The notes: a model not told the origin generated them from the letters alone. A stretch of 37,611 nt of DNA from Deltaproteobacteria bacterium (GCA_016875095.1 VGSG01000036.1:1-37611); one strand, 5' to 3'; shown: positions 12,674 through 21,564, counted from the first letter of the stretch. Translations and numbers: made by a program.

Positions 12674-14365
12674 ATGGTCTACGACAAGAGCATTTGGCTG
12701 AAATCGTACGATGAAGGGGTGAGGGCAGCGGTTGAGATCCAGCATGAGTCTCTACCGGCCTGCTTCGAGGAGATGCGCCGCGCGTTTGCCGTCAAACCCG
12801 CGATCCACTATCTAGGAGTCACCTTGTCCTTCGACCAGCTCCTGGGGCATGCGGACCGTTTCGCGCAGTGCCTGGCGGACTACGGTATCGGCAAGGGGGA
12901 CGTGGTAGCCATCTGCTTTGTAAACAGTCCGCAGTATCTCATTGGGCTGGTGGGCGGAATGAAGGCAGGTTGTGCCGTGACCGGCATTTCGCCGCTGCTC
13001 ACGGCCAATGAAATCGCGCACCAGCTTAAAGACAGCGGCGCAAAAGTTCTCGTGGTCATGGATGCCATTTTCCAGCACCGGTTTCTGGGCATTGCGGATC
13101 AGACGCCCGATGTAAAGCTCGTGCTGCCCACCGGGATTCTGGATTTCCTGCCCAAGATCAAGCAAGTCGTGGCCAAGTGGCTCAAGAAGGTCCCAACGGG
13201 CAAAATTACGCCTGTGCCGGGAATGAAGGTTCTGCCGTTCATGGAGATGCTTGCCAAGTACCCCGCGCGACCGCCGGAAGTGCAATTGACTCCTGAAGAT
13301 CCGTGCTTTGTTCAATATACGGGTGGAACGACGGGAGTTCCGAAAGGCGCGGTCTGCGTGCACCGGAACATGCTCACCAATGTGGAGCAATGGCTTGAAT
13401 GGCTTCAAGTGAAGAAGGGGCAGGATCTGCTCCTTTCTGCGTACCCCATGTTCCACATCGCGGGACTGTTCACCGCGACGTGCGGTTTGGCCTATGGGAT
13501 CACTCAGGTGCTCATTCCCAACCCTCGCGACACCAAGCACATCGTGAAGGAGATGAATAAGCACCGTCCGCAATGGCTGGCCAATGTGCCTTCCCTTTAC
13601 CTCATGCTGCTCAAGGAGCCGGGATTCCGGGCGTATGACTTCTCCGACCTCGGGGTCTGTGTCTCAGGCGCTGCGCCGTTCCCGGCCGAAGGTATCCGGC
13701 AATTCGAAGAGGTGGTCGGCGCGGGCAAGGTGATCGAAGTCTACGGTATGACCGAGACCTGTGTGCTGGTTACCAGCAATCCGCGCAAGGGTCCCAAGAA
13801 GATCGGGACAGTGGGGATTCCTATGCCGTCAACCGAGGTGAAACTGGTTGACATCGCCACAGGAGAAAAGGAGGTTCCCCTAGGTGAGGATGGTGAAATC
13901 ATCGCGCGCGGCCCACAGATCATGGTGGGATACCATAACAAGCCCGAAGAAACGCGCCTCGCGCTCCGAGAGCATGACGGCAAGCTCTGGATGTATACGG
14001 GAGACATCGGTCGCATGGACGAAGATGGGTACATCACCATCGTAGACCGAAAGAAGGATATGGTCAGCGTCGGTGGCTTCAAGGTCTTTCCTCGGGAAGT
14101 TGAGGAAAAACTCTACGAGCACCCGGCCATAGACGTGTGCGCGATTCTCGGGGCTCCGAACCCGGAGAGACCGGAAACGGAAGTGGTCAAATTGGTGGTG
14201 CAGAAAAGCTCGGCCTACTCGGACAAACCCGATGAGGCAGTGAAAGAAGAGATTCTCGCGTTCGCGCGCGAATCGTTCGCGCCGTACAAGGTGCCGAAGT
14301 TCGTCGAGTTCCGAGAAATACCCTTGACCGCAGCAGGAAAGGTGGATAAGAAACTTCTGCGTTAG
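12674..14365 (+). CDS. acyl-CoA synthetase (AMP-forming), copy 1
   Basis: A 563-residue ANL-superfamily ligase that activates a carboxylic acid to its acyl-CoA via an acyl-adenylate. Motifs: the P-loop-like Q-Y-T-G-G-T-T-G-V-P-K-G (214-225), Y-G-M-T-E-T, the hinge region Y-T-G-D-I-G-R-M-D-E-D-G-Y with V-D-R-K-K-D-M, and the C-terminal catalytic Lys in A-G-K-V-D-K-K (K556). ATG 12674 is chosen over the upstream frame start at 12638 because GGAGGGAG lies ~5 nt before it and because the paralogue downstream begins with the same (M)-x-Y-D-x-x-x-W-L-K motif. It is long-chain FadD-like in overall form; the actual acid cannot be predicted. It is followed 71 nt later by a close paralogue. Confidence 0.9.
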   Translation: MVYDKSIWLKSYDEGVRAAVEIQHESLPACFEEMRRAFAVKPAIHYLGVTLSFDQLLGHADRFAQCLADYGIGKGDVVAICFVNSPQYLIGLVGGMKAGCAVTGISPLLTANEIAHQLKDSGAKVLVVMDAIFQHRFLGIADQTPDVKLVLPTGILDFLPKIKQVVAKWLKKVPTGKITPVPGMKVLPFMEMLAKYPARPPEVQLTPEDPCFVQYTGGTTGVPKGAVCVHRNMLTNVEQWLEWLQVKKGQDLLLSAYPMFHIAGLFTATCGLAYGITQVLIPNPRDTKHIVKEMNKHRPQWLANVPSLYLMLLKEPGFRAYDFSDLGVCVSGAAPFPAEGIRQFEEVVGAGKVIEVYGMTETCVLVTSNPRKGPKKIGTVGIPMPSTEVKLVDIATGEKEVPLGEDGEIIARGPQIMVGYHNKPEETRLALREHDGKLWMYTGDIGRMDEDGYITIVDRKKDMVSVGGFKVFPREVEEKLYEHPAIDVCAILGAPNPERPETEVVKLVVQKSSAYSDKPDEAVKEEILAFARESFAPYKVPKFVEFREIPLTAAGKVDKKLLR

Positions 14366-14436
14366 CGCCGAATTCAGAGCCGAATAGTTTTTCGAAGGTT
14401 TGCGCTCGTGGCGCCCCTCATTGGGGGGAGATTACC

Positions 14437-16131
14437 GTGATCTACGATGACAGACCGTGGCTGAAGCGCTACGACCCGGGGGTGCCTGCGGACGTAGACG
14501 TCCCTGAGATCTCTTTGGTAGAGCGGCTTGACCGGGTGGCGGAGCGATTCCCCGACAATCACGCGCTCTATTTCCTCGGTGTGACTCTCAGTTATCGCGA
14601 GCTCATGGCGATGGCCGACCGTTTCGCTCAGGCGTTGATTCAGAACGGTTGCAAGCCTGGAGACGTGGTCGGCATCCATCTACCCAACATTCCACAATAC
14701 GTGATCGCGCTCATCGGCGCTTGGAAAGCGGGCTGCGCCGTGTCCGGAGTTTCACCGCTCATGACCCCGCGCGAGTTGGCCTACCAGATGAACGACAGCC
14801 AGGCCAGAGCCCTGGTAACCCTTGATGCCTTGTTCGAGCATCGTCTCATGGCCGTGGCGGATCAGTTGCCTCACCTCAAGATCGTGGTGGTAACGGGAAT
14901 TCTGGATTTTCTCTCGCCGATCAAGCGCTTCCTGGGCAAACTCTTGAAGAAGGCCCCTCATGGAAAGGTGAAGCCGCTTTCGGGAAAAGAGGCGCTTTGG
15001 TTCAAAGAAGCGCTGGCCGAGTACCCTGCGGCTAAGCCCGCCTGTACAGTCACTTCCCAAGACCGATGCCTGATCCAGTACACGGGCGGAACCACCGGCG
15101 TGCCCAAAGGCACGGTCCTCACGCACCGCAACCTGATCGCAAACCTCGTGCAGATCGAGGCGTGGGTAAACGCAGACGAGGGGAAGGAAGTGATTCTTTC
15201 AGGTTTCCCCTTTTTCCACCTTGCTGGGCTCGCTTTGGGAGGAGTGGGCCTATGCCTGGGCGCTGCTCAGATCCTGATACCGAATCCGCGGGACACAAAA
15301 CACATCGTGAAGGAGATGATCAAGTGTCGGCCGACCATTCTGGTGAACGTTCCATCCCTTTACATGATGCTCTTGGCCGAGCCGGCGTTTCGCAAGCTCG
15401 ATTTTTCCGGGCTCAAATTCTGCCTTTCCGGTGCGTCCCCGTTTCCCGCGGAATCGATCCGCGAACTGGAGGCGGTCATCGGCGCGGGTAAGCTACTGGA
15501 GGTCTACGGCATGACCGAAACGAGCCCCATTGTGACCATGAATCCTCGTCTGGGCGTCAAGAAAATCGGAACCGTCGGCATGCCGGTTTCCAGCGCCAGG
15601 GTGCGATTGGTTGACCTGGAAAGCGGCGAGAAGCAAGTTCCCGTTGAGGAAGAGGGAGAACTAATCGTAAATGGTCCCCAGGTAATGCAAGAGTATCTGA
15701 ACAAGCCCGAAGAAACCCGGATCGCTCTGCGTGAACACGATGGAGAAATCTGGCTGCACACAGGGGACGTGGCGCGTATGGACGAAGACGGGTATTTCAC
15801 CATAGTGGACCGGGCAAAGGACATGCTCAACGTGGGTGGGTTTAAGGTTTTTTCCCGCGAGGTGGAAGAAAAGCTCTACGAGCATCCGGCTATAGAATTC
15901 TGCGCCATCATCGGCGTGCCGAACATAGAGCGCCCCGGCACGGAGGTGGTGAAGCTGGTGGTCCAAATCAGCGAGGGCCACAAGGAGCGGGATCATGAAA
16001 CGCTCAAGCGGGAAATCGTCTCTTTTGCTCGCGAAAATCTCTCCCCGTATAAGGTCCCCAAAATTGTGGAGATCGTTGACCGGATTCCCCTTACCGCGGT
16101 GGGCAAGGTCGACAAAAAAACGCTCCGATGA
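14437..16131 (+). CDS. acyl-CoA synthetase (AMP-forming), copy 2
   Basis: A 564-residue paralogue of the preceding synthetase, alignable end to end: same start motif, same Q-Y-T-G-G-T-T-G-V-P-K-G (214-225), shared N-P-R-D-T-K-H-I-V-K-E-M stretch, Y-G-M-T-E-T, V-D-R-A-K-D-M and catalytic K557 in G-K-V-D-K-K. The GTG start at 14437 has GGGGGAG about 7 nt upstream. A tandem duplication followed by divergence is likely, so the two may activate different acids or steps (for example the parent acid and a shortened side-chain intermediate). It ends the acyl-CoA cluster; the next gene is 141 nt further on and of unrelated function. Confidence 0.9.
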   Translation: MIYDDRPWLKRYDPGVPADVDVPEISLVERLDRVAERFPDNHALYFLGVTLSYRELMAMADRFAQALIQNGCKPGDVVGIHLPNIPQYVIALIGAWKAGCAVSGVSPLMTPRELAYQMNDSQARALVTLDALFEHRLMAVADQLPHLKIVVVTGILDFLSPIKRFLGKLLKKAPHGKVKPLSGKEALWFKEALAEYPAAKPACTVTSQDRCLIQYTGGTTGVPKGTVLTHRNLIANLVQIEAWVNADEGKEVILSGFPFFHLAGLALGGVGLCLGAAQILIPNPRDTKHIVKEMIKCRPTILVNVPSLYMMLLAEPAFRKLDFSGLKFCLSGASPFPAESIRELEAVIGAGKLLEVYGMTETSPIVTMNPRLGVKKIGTVGMPVSSARVRLVDLESGEKQVPVEEEGELIVNGPQVMQEYLNKPEETRIALREHDGEIWLHTGDVARMDEDGYFTIVDRAKDMLNVGGFKVFSREVEEKLYEHPAIEFCAIIGVPNIERPGTEVVKLVVQISEGHKERDHETLKREIVSFARENLSPYKVPKIVEIVDRIPLTAVGKVDKKTLR

Positions 16132-16272
16132 GCGCGAGATCGCCCAATAGCAGCCTGGGAACGTCATAGCGCCGCACGATTTCTTGGTTGTCTATCGGTG
16201 CTCGAACTGATATTCTACCGGTCACGCTCAATGTAGCCTGCCGAGTCTGAGGGGAAAGGGGGGCTCGGACGA

Positions 16273-17001
16273 GTGCAGTACCCGGAATTTCTGACTGAGC
16301 AACTCTTGGCGGATCTCAACAGGGGAATCTCCGAAGCCGCTCTGCGGGAAAAGTATGGCCTGTCCTCGGAGTTGCTCAGAGAGTTGCTGGATCAATGGAG
16401 GGCCTCCAAAGCGACCCGTGAGTCTGAGCCGGCATCGCCAACGGACCTGTATAATTCGGAATTTGAGATCAGGCATCGATTCACCGGTGAGACCATTTTC
16501 CGAGGCTGGGCCGATTCTCTGGGGTCCCTTGTGCAACTGGCCGCAATTTCAGGCAAGGATCTCTCTGAAGCCTCCCTGAGCAATGCGGACATGGTGGGTC
16601 TCATTCTCGACGGCGCTCTACTAAGCCTGGCAGACTTGACGGAGGCAAATCTTTCGCAAGCAAATCTCAACTGCGCTCGGCTCGTGAATGCGAAACTCAG
16701 TTCAGCGCGACTGAACGGGGCCTCTCTCCGGGGCGCGGATTTGACCGGGGCTGACCTTTCGGATGCTGCTCTAACGGGCGCAAATCTTGCCTGGGCGCGG
16801 TTGAAAAACGCTGACTTGTCCGAGGCGGACCTGACCGGCGCGAATTTGTTCAGCGCGGACTTGAGCGGAGCAAACCTGTTCGAATGCCTCTTGACCGAGG
16901 TAAACCTGGTTGGGGCCAATCTTGAAGGCGCCCTTCTCCTGGGCTGTCGCATGTCAGGCGCTCGACGCACGTGGACAAAAGGGATAGACGAAGAGCGCTA
17001 G
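16273..17001 (+). CDS. pentapeptide-repeat protein with N-terminal helical module
   Basis: A 242-residue protein. Residues ~90-235 are almost uninterrupted A-(D/N)-L-x-x pentapeptide repeats, which fold into a right-handed quadrilateral beta-helix. Residues ~5-45 form a helical module: L-L-A-D-L-N-R-G-I-S-E-A-A-L-R-E-K-Y-G-L, then a Leu-rich helix. A similar module opens the CHASE2 protein at 21594. Between them (~60-85) is a short domain with F-E-I-R-H-R-F-T-G-E-T-I-F. There is no signal peptide or membrane helix, so it is probably cytoplasmic. The start is GTG with AAGGGGGG about 9 nt upstream. It is 13 nt from the following PAS kinase-like gene and likely co-transcribed, suggesting a signalling or scaffold role; the biochemical function is unknown. 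Confidence 0.87.
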   Translation: MQYPEFLTEQLLADLNRGISEAALREKYGLSSELLRELLDQWRASKATRESEPASPTDLYNSEFEIRHRFTGETIFRGWADSLGSLVQLAAISGKDLSEASLSNADMVGLILDGALLSLADLTEANLSQANLNCARLVNAKLSSARLNGASLRGADLTGADLSDAALTGANLAWARLKNADLSEADLTGANLFSADLSGANLFECLLTEVNLVGANLEGALLLGCRMSGARRTWTKGIDEER

Positions 17002-17014
17002 CAGGTTCCAAAGG

Positions 17015-18796
17015 ATGGTTGAGAAGGATCCATCGAAAATCGATCTCGATCTATCGGATTTGGCCCTTGAGCCCCGCCGCATCCCGAGCAGCCCCACTCC
17101 TACGGAAACAATCGATCTGGACAAACTCTTCGGCGGAGACGTCACGCAATCAGGCAGCTTCGATCTGCGGGGAGTCCAAGCTACTTCGCTGGAGAAGCTG
17201 CTCGACGCCCTGCCTACACGAACGCTCCTGGTGGAAAGCTCAGGTCGGGTCTTCTTTGCGAACGACGCATGGCGGCGGGCCGAAGAGCAAGAGGAAAAAC
17301 TGGAAGGCCGGCTACTCACTGATCTTTTTCCCTACCCTGCGTACGCGTCCAAGATCGAGGCCCTCCTCGATCAGGTTCTCGCGGAACGTTCACCCCAGGT
17401 CACCGAGGCGGTTGTCGTAGTCGGCGCGCAGAAGATCTGGGGGCGCGTCCACATGAGATCGATCAGATTGGCTCATCAAAGAGCCATACTGATCCTCATC
17501 GAGGACCTGACTCCGGAGAAGAGGCAGTTGCTCCTCCAGAAAAGGCACCAGAAGGAGCTGAAACAGACCCGTGATGATCTTCAGAAATGGGCTGTCCAGC
17601 GCGGAGAGGAGCTGGAAGCGGTAAGCGCCCGACTCAAAGATGAGGTAACCCAGCGTCAAACGACCCAGGAGGCCCTTCGGCAGAGCGACCTGCGGTATCG
17701 CAGTCTCATGGAGGACAGTTTCGACGGCGTTATCGTCCATAAGGGCGGCAAGATACTCTTCGCCAATTCCCGTCTCTACGAGATGCTGGGCTATCAACCG
17801 GGGGAGTTGGAGGGGGTTGAGCACTGGATGATCTGCCATTTTGATGACCAACTGACGGTGCGGCAGAGAGCCTTGGCCCGCCTCAGAGGAGAGGAGGTTC
17901 CGGTCAAGTACGATATCAGGCTTCAGCGTAAGGACGGATCAACTTTTGATGTGGAATTGCACGCCCGCACAGTAAGATTCGGCAATGATGCGGCCATCCA
18001 GGCTATCGTCAGAGACCCTGGGCGCCGAGAGCGTTCGCAAGATCACATGATCCGGACCGACCGTCTGAACATGATAACGGATATGGCTTCCGGAGCGGCT
18101 TACAGTTTCAGCGCTTTGCTCGATATGATCTTGAGAGGGGCGCAGGCGGCCCTAACTCATCTGGAAAGAGGAGAGCTACAGGAAGTAAAGGATATCCTCG
18201 GAGGAATCTCCGAGAGCGGCGACCGGGGAATGTCCGCAGTGAAGGGGCTTCAGCGCTTCGCTCGACTCCGAAGCGATCAGCCGGGTGAATCCTCCGAAGT
18301 CTTCGATATGTCGGAAATTGTTCAGCAGGCCATCGGTCTGTGCGAACCTTGGTGGCAGGCCGACCCGGTGAGGCAAGGGGCCACGATCCGTGTGCAGCAG
18401 GCCCTGGAACCGGGGTGCCTGGTGAAGGGGGCCGAAAGCGAACTCCTCGAAGTTGCGGTGAACCTGATCAAGAATGCGGCTGAGGCGATACTCGGCAGCG
18501 GAGAAATCAAGGTAAAGACGCACTGCGATAATGATAAGGTCATATTCCAGGTTGCGGACAACGGGGCCGGAATCGCCGCGGAAAACCTGGAGAAGGTTTT
18601 TCAGCCGTTTTGGACCACCAAGGGGCCGCGCGGCGTTGGAATGGGGCTCGCGACAAGTTTCGGTATAGTCAGAAAGCACCATGGAACGATTTCCGTCCAG
18701 AGCAGGGAGGGCAAAGGCTCCGTGTTCACGGTCGTCCTTCCTCTGGCCGAACAGAAGGTTGAAGCCGTGGATTCGGAGCGGGAGCCGCCTGGTTGA
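17015..18796 (+). CDS. PAS-domain histidine kinase-like protein lacking the phospho-acceptor His
   Basis: A 593-residue soluble sensor-kinase-like protein. An acidic N-terminus is followed by a PAS-like region (~58-165), a coiled coil (~165-222), a second PAS domain (~223-338, with G-V-I-V-H-K-G-G-K-I-L-F-A-N), a dimerisation-helix region (~345-420) and a HATPase domain (~470-578) with N-L-I-K-N-A-A-E (N483/N487), D-N-G-A-G-I (515-520), P-F-W-T-T-K and G-V-G-M-G-L-A. In the H-box, where the related kinase at 24070 reads G-G-V-A-H-D-F-N-N, this protein reads S-G-A-A-Y-S-F-S-A, so the His is Tyr363. The ATP-binding half looks intact. It may bind ATP and dimerise without autophosphorylating on His. 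No response regulator is adjacent, and it follows the pentapeptide gene by 13 nt. Confidence 0.87.
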   Translation: MVEKDPSKIDLDLSDLALEPRRIPSSPTPTETIDLDKLFGGDVTQSGSFDLRGVQATSLEKLLDALPTRTLLVESSGRVFFANDAWRRAEEQEEKLEGRLLTDLFPYPAYASKIEALLDQVLAERSPQVTEAVVVVGAQKIWGRVHMRSIRLAHQRAILILIEDLTPEKRQLLLQKRHQKELKQTRDDLQKWAVQRGEELEAVSARLKDEVTQRQTTQEALRQSDLRYRSLMEDSFDGVIVHKGGKILFANSRLYEMLGYQPGELEGVEHWMICHFDDQLTVRQRALARLRGEEVPVKYDIRLQRKDGSTFDVELHARTVRFGNDAAIQAIVRDPGRRERSQDHMIRTDRLNMITDMASGAAYSFSALLDMILRGAQAALTHLERGELQEVKDILGGISESGDRGMSAVKGLQRFARLRSDQPGESSEVFDMSEIVQQAIGLCEPWWQADPVRQGATIRVQQALEPGCLVKGAESELLEVAVNLIKNAAEAILGSGEIKVKTHCDNDKVIFQVADNGAGIAAENLEKVFQPFWTTKGPRGVGMGLATSFGIVRKHHGTISVQSREGKGSVFTVVLPLAEQKVEAVDSEREPPG

Positions 18797-18937
18797 TGAG
18801 AAGTCGCGGCGCGGTCCGAGCGAATGAGGAATGCCCGCCTCGGACTATTGAACGGTTACCGCTGAAGAATTCATAGGTATTCAAGGCGTCTGCGCTGTTG
18901 GAAGACCACAGGCAAAGAAAGTTATGGAGGAAGGAAC

Positions 18938-19792
18938 GTGAAAGTCATCAAGCCCAACTTACGCCAAATGCTCTGCACGATGTTGACTCTGTCGCTTGTA
19001 GGCTTGTCCTCTCTGTCGGAGGCTCAGGAACCGGGTAAGACCGCGCTCAAGGTATCGGGCGCGGCCATGTCCTCGGATCAGGTGGATCTCTGGGCCAAGG
19101 AATTCACAAAAGCTAACCCGGCCATATCAATCTTAGTGCAGGGTTACAGTGCAGGAAAAGGTTTCGAAGAGCTCTTGGAGGGACAAACGGACGTGGCCAT
19201 GCTCAGCCGAGTGCTCCAGCCTGAGGAGCAAAAGAAAGCGCGAGAACAAGGGATCAAGCTGGATTCAAGGCTCATCGGCTATTCAGGATTGGCGGTGATC
19301 ACTCACGTGCGCAACCCGGTGAGTGAGCTTACTCTCGACCAAGTGAAGAAGATGTACACTGGAGAGTTTAACAGTTGGCGGGACGTGGGTGGCCCTGCTG
19401 AACCTATACGGGCCCTCACCAGGAAAGTGCCGGAATCCGGAGGCGCGATGTTCTTCCAGGAGGCGGCTCTTCATAACGAGCCTCTTGGTCCAAAGGCAGT
19501 CGTAGTCGACACGTGGACCACTATCGTCAAGATATGCTCCGTCGCGACAGATTTGCCGATCGGAATCTGCCCGGTCCTGAGGCTGAATCCGCAAGTGAAA
19601 GCCATCGCGATAAAACTGGATGATAAAACCCCGGCCGTATTGCCGTCATTGCAAACCTGCGCGGACAGGACGTACCCGTTGGTTCTGCCGTTCTGGTTCT
19701 ATTGGGACAGCAGGACCACTGACGCTCGCATCAAGCCATTTGTGGAATTCTGTGCGAGCGAGGGTCTAGCCGCTCAACGACGAGCGAAGTGA
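18938..19792 (+). CDS. PstS-like periplasmic substrate-binding protein
   Basis: A 284-residue protein of the PstS-like (phosphate/tungstate-type) binding family. It has a signal peptide (basic start, hydrophobic core ~10-24, likely cleavage near residue 29 at S-E-A/Q), then K-V-S-G-A-A-M-S, G-F-E-E-L-L-E-G-Q-T-D-V-A-M-L-S-R, T-L-D-Q-V-K-K-M-Y-T-G-E-F-N-S-W and a segment resembling the usual R-x-x-x-S-G-T site, here R-K-V-P-E-S-G-G-A-M-F-F. Thus it is probably exported and binds a small oxyanion or similar ligand. No permease or ATPase genes adjoin it, so it may feed a sensor instead of a transporter. GGAGGAAGG lies upstream of the GTG start. It converges with the Ser/Thr kinase gene, separated by 9 nt. 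Confidence 0.82.
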   Translation: MKVIKPNLRQMLCTMLTLSLVGLSSLSEAQEPGKTALKVSGAAMSSDQVDLWAKEFTKANPAISILVQGYSAGKGFEELLEGQTDVAMLSRVLQPEEQKKAREQGIKLDSRLIGYSGLAVITHVRNPVSELTLDQVKKMYTGEFNSWRDVGGPAEPIRALTRKVPESGGAMFFQEAALHNEPLGPKAVVVDTWTTIVKICSVATDLPIGICPVLRLNPQVKAIAIKLDDKTPAVLPSLQTCADRTYPLVLPFWFYWDSRTTDARIKPFVEFCASEGLAAQRRAK

Positions 19793-19801
19793 GGGAAAAG
19801 C

Positions 19802-21076
19802 TCAGAATTCTTGCCGACCGGCGTAAAGAACGAATCCTACCAGCGTCCAGATGTCGATCAGTTTTTTCCAGGAGGGATCTCCGGAGGAGAATGCTTGTAA
19901 GAACTCATCCATCGAGGAAAACCGTTCGGCCGGCTTGACCGACAGGGCCCGGTCGAGGGCCGCGGACATCTTCTTGGGCGCGTCGCTGCGGAGATTCCGA
20001 GCCGATTCCATGCGTCCCGTGGGCACATCGCCCGTGAGCATTTCGTACAGCATCACTGCGACCGAGTACTGATCGGCTCGATGGTCAAGGTCCTTGGAAC
20101 CCTTGAGTTGCTCGGGCGCCATGTAATACGCGGTGCCCGTTCCCGCCATGGTCATCGTGACGTGGTCGGAATCGAGCATCCTGGCGATACCGAAGTCCAT
20201 GAGCTTGACCGTTCCATCCTTGCACAGCCACACGTTCTCGGGCTTCACGTCTCGGTGCACACTGTACTGGTGGGCGTACACCAGGGCATCGCAAATGGAC
20301 TTGGCTACCTGCATAACTTCCGGGATACTGAAACGGGTCTTCTGTAGCCTTCGTTTCTTCAGTTCAGAGCGGAGCGAATGTCCTTCCAGCAGCTCCATGG
20401 CGAGGAAAAAGAAGGTTCCCTCTCTCTGAAGGTCAAACACATTCACGATATTGGGATGGCTCAGAGCCACGGAAATTTTCGCTTCCACAAGAAATCGCTC
20501 CCGAGCCACAGCGTTGTCCAAGAAGCGCGGGAGCAGGACCTTAATCGCTATTTGTTTGCCCAAGTTCCGATCGTACGCCCGATAGACCGCGCCCATGCCC
20601 CCGACGCCGAGCAGGTCGAGCACCTCGTACCGGTCCATAAGGACCTGCCCTATTTCCACCCGGTCCATGGCGGGCTTCGTCGAAAGTCGCGGGGCCGGAG
20701 CGGGCCGGTCGGCATCCAACCTCGTTTGTTCCCATGCCTGGGTGGGCTCTTCAGGAGGGGAAGGCCGTTGCTCGAGAGGCGGGGCCGGGGCCGGGCGAGA
20801 GACCGCGGCGATCGGCGAACTTTCTTGGAAAGGAGCTTCCTCCGTGAACGTCCGCTCCGACGGGACTCCCGGATGCCCATCCACCTGCAACGCGGCTCTT
20901 CGCAGAGCTTCCAGCGAGTCCAACTCTCGCCGGAGGCGGGTCTTGGCATCCTGCGCGGTCGCAGCCCGGAGTTCGTCCATCACCTTTTTCCGTCGCTCTT
21001 TGTACGCGGTCTCTATTCTCGAAGGGAGCGCGCCCGAGGCAAGTCCCAAGGCTTGAAGTGCTTCCTCTCTCGTCAT
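19802..21076 (-). CDS. Ser/Thr protein kinase (Hanks type) with J-like N-terminal domain
   Basis: A 424-residue kinase. Residues ~1-65 form a helical domain resembling a DnaJ fold (T-R-E-E-A-L-Q-A-L-G-L, I-E-T-A-Y-K-E-R-R-K, then a helix with L-R-R-E-L-D-S-L-E-A-L-R-R-A), without the HPD tripeptide. A Pro-rich linker (~67-135) follows. The kinase domain (~150-400) has G-V-G-G-M-G-A-V-Y (157-165), K179, E198, H-R-D-V-K-P-E-N (274-281), D-F-G (294-296) and A-P-E (320-322), so it looks active. A final hydrophobic stretch (~406-420) is short for a full membrane helix. ATG 21076 is chosen because GGAG lies 8 nt upstream; the frame is open to 21133. It is transcribed alone. Substrates are unknown. 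Confidence 0.9.
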   Translation of the reverse strand: MTREEALQALGLASGALPSRIETAYKERRKKVMDELRAATAQDAKTRLRRELDSLEALRRAALQVDGHPGVPSERTFTEEAPFQESSPIAAVSRPAPAPPLEQRPSPPEEPTQAWEQTRLDADRPAPAPRLSTKPAMDRVEIGQVLMDRYEVLDLLGVGGMGAVYRAYDRNLGKQIAIKVLLPRFLDNAVARERFLVEAKISVALSHPNIVNVFDLQREGTFFFLAMELLEGHSLRSELKKRRLQKTRFSIPEVMQVAKSICDALVYAHQYSVHRDVKPENVWLCKDGTVKLMDFGIARMLDSDHVTMTMAGTGTAYYMAPEQLKGSKDLDHRADQYSVAVMLYEMLTGDVPTGRMESARNLRSDAPKKMSAALDRALSVKPAERFSSMDEFLQAFSSGDPSWKKLIDIWTLVGFVLYAGRQEF

Positions 21077-21226
21077 CGCGAATTCTCCATGTCTCGCGAC
21101 CTGGGGAACAAAGCGTGCGGGGTGGACTACCACCCAATTACGGATACCCAGTCAAGGCTGCCGATATAGAATGCTGCGTTGAGATCTGCGCCTTTGGATA
21201 AAGCCGGAATCCCCCTCTCCCTTCCC

Positions 21227-21270
21227 TCTCCCGCCAGGGGAGATGGTTTTATGACCCCTCCCTTGATGGG
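21227..21270. repeat. pair of C-rich palindromes
   Basis: TCTCCC-GCCAG-GGGAGA (21227-21243) followed by an imperfect CCCCTCCC-TTGAT-GGG dyad starting at 21255. These are the same repeat type that brackets the DUF559 gene around 10333-10901, here without a nuclease gene between them. Confidence 0.55.
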
Positions 21271-21503
21271 GGGGAAGGGGGAGGGTGACCTTTCGCGCAA
21301 ATCTCAATGCCGTTCACTATAGTGTGGGAAGATTCCGAAAGAGTTCCCCCACAATTCATCCGGGCACACATATGCCGCCATTCCAATCCAATATGGCGAC
21401 TCGATTGCCCTATGGTCAGATCCTATGCCACATGAGGAGAGAGGGCGTCAAGGCCGGGACTCGGAACGCCAGGATCTTGCGGCGCTCGTCACAGCCGAAA
21501 TAC

Positions 21504-21564
21504 GGAACCGGACAATGGTGGGGTCAAGAAATCCGGTTCCAAACTGTCCCGGAACTGATATACT
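21504..21564 (+). promoter_or_regulatory. inverted repeat and -10-like box upstream of the CHASE2 gene
   Basis: GGAACCGGA (21504-21512) and TCCGGTTCC (21532-21540) form a perfect 9-bp inverted repeat with a 19-nt spacer, followed by TATACT (21559-21564), 30 nt before the start codon. A clear -35 box is missing. This arrangement suits an activator- or repressor-controlled promoter but is unproven. Confidence 0.35.

Noticed and set aside
20378-21169. Long + strand frame opposite the Ser/Thr kinase gene
   Set aside because: Arg-rich shadow; the - strand frame has every kinase motif.
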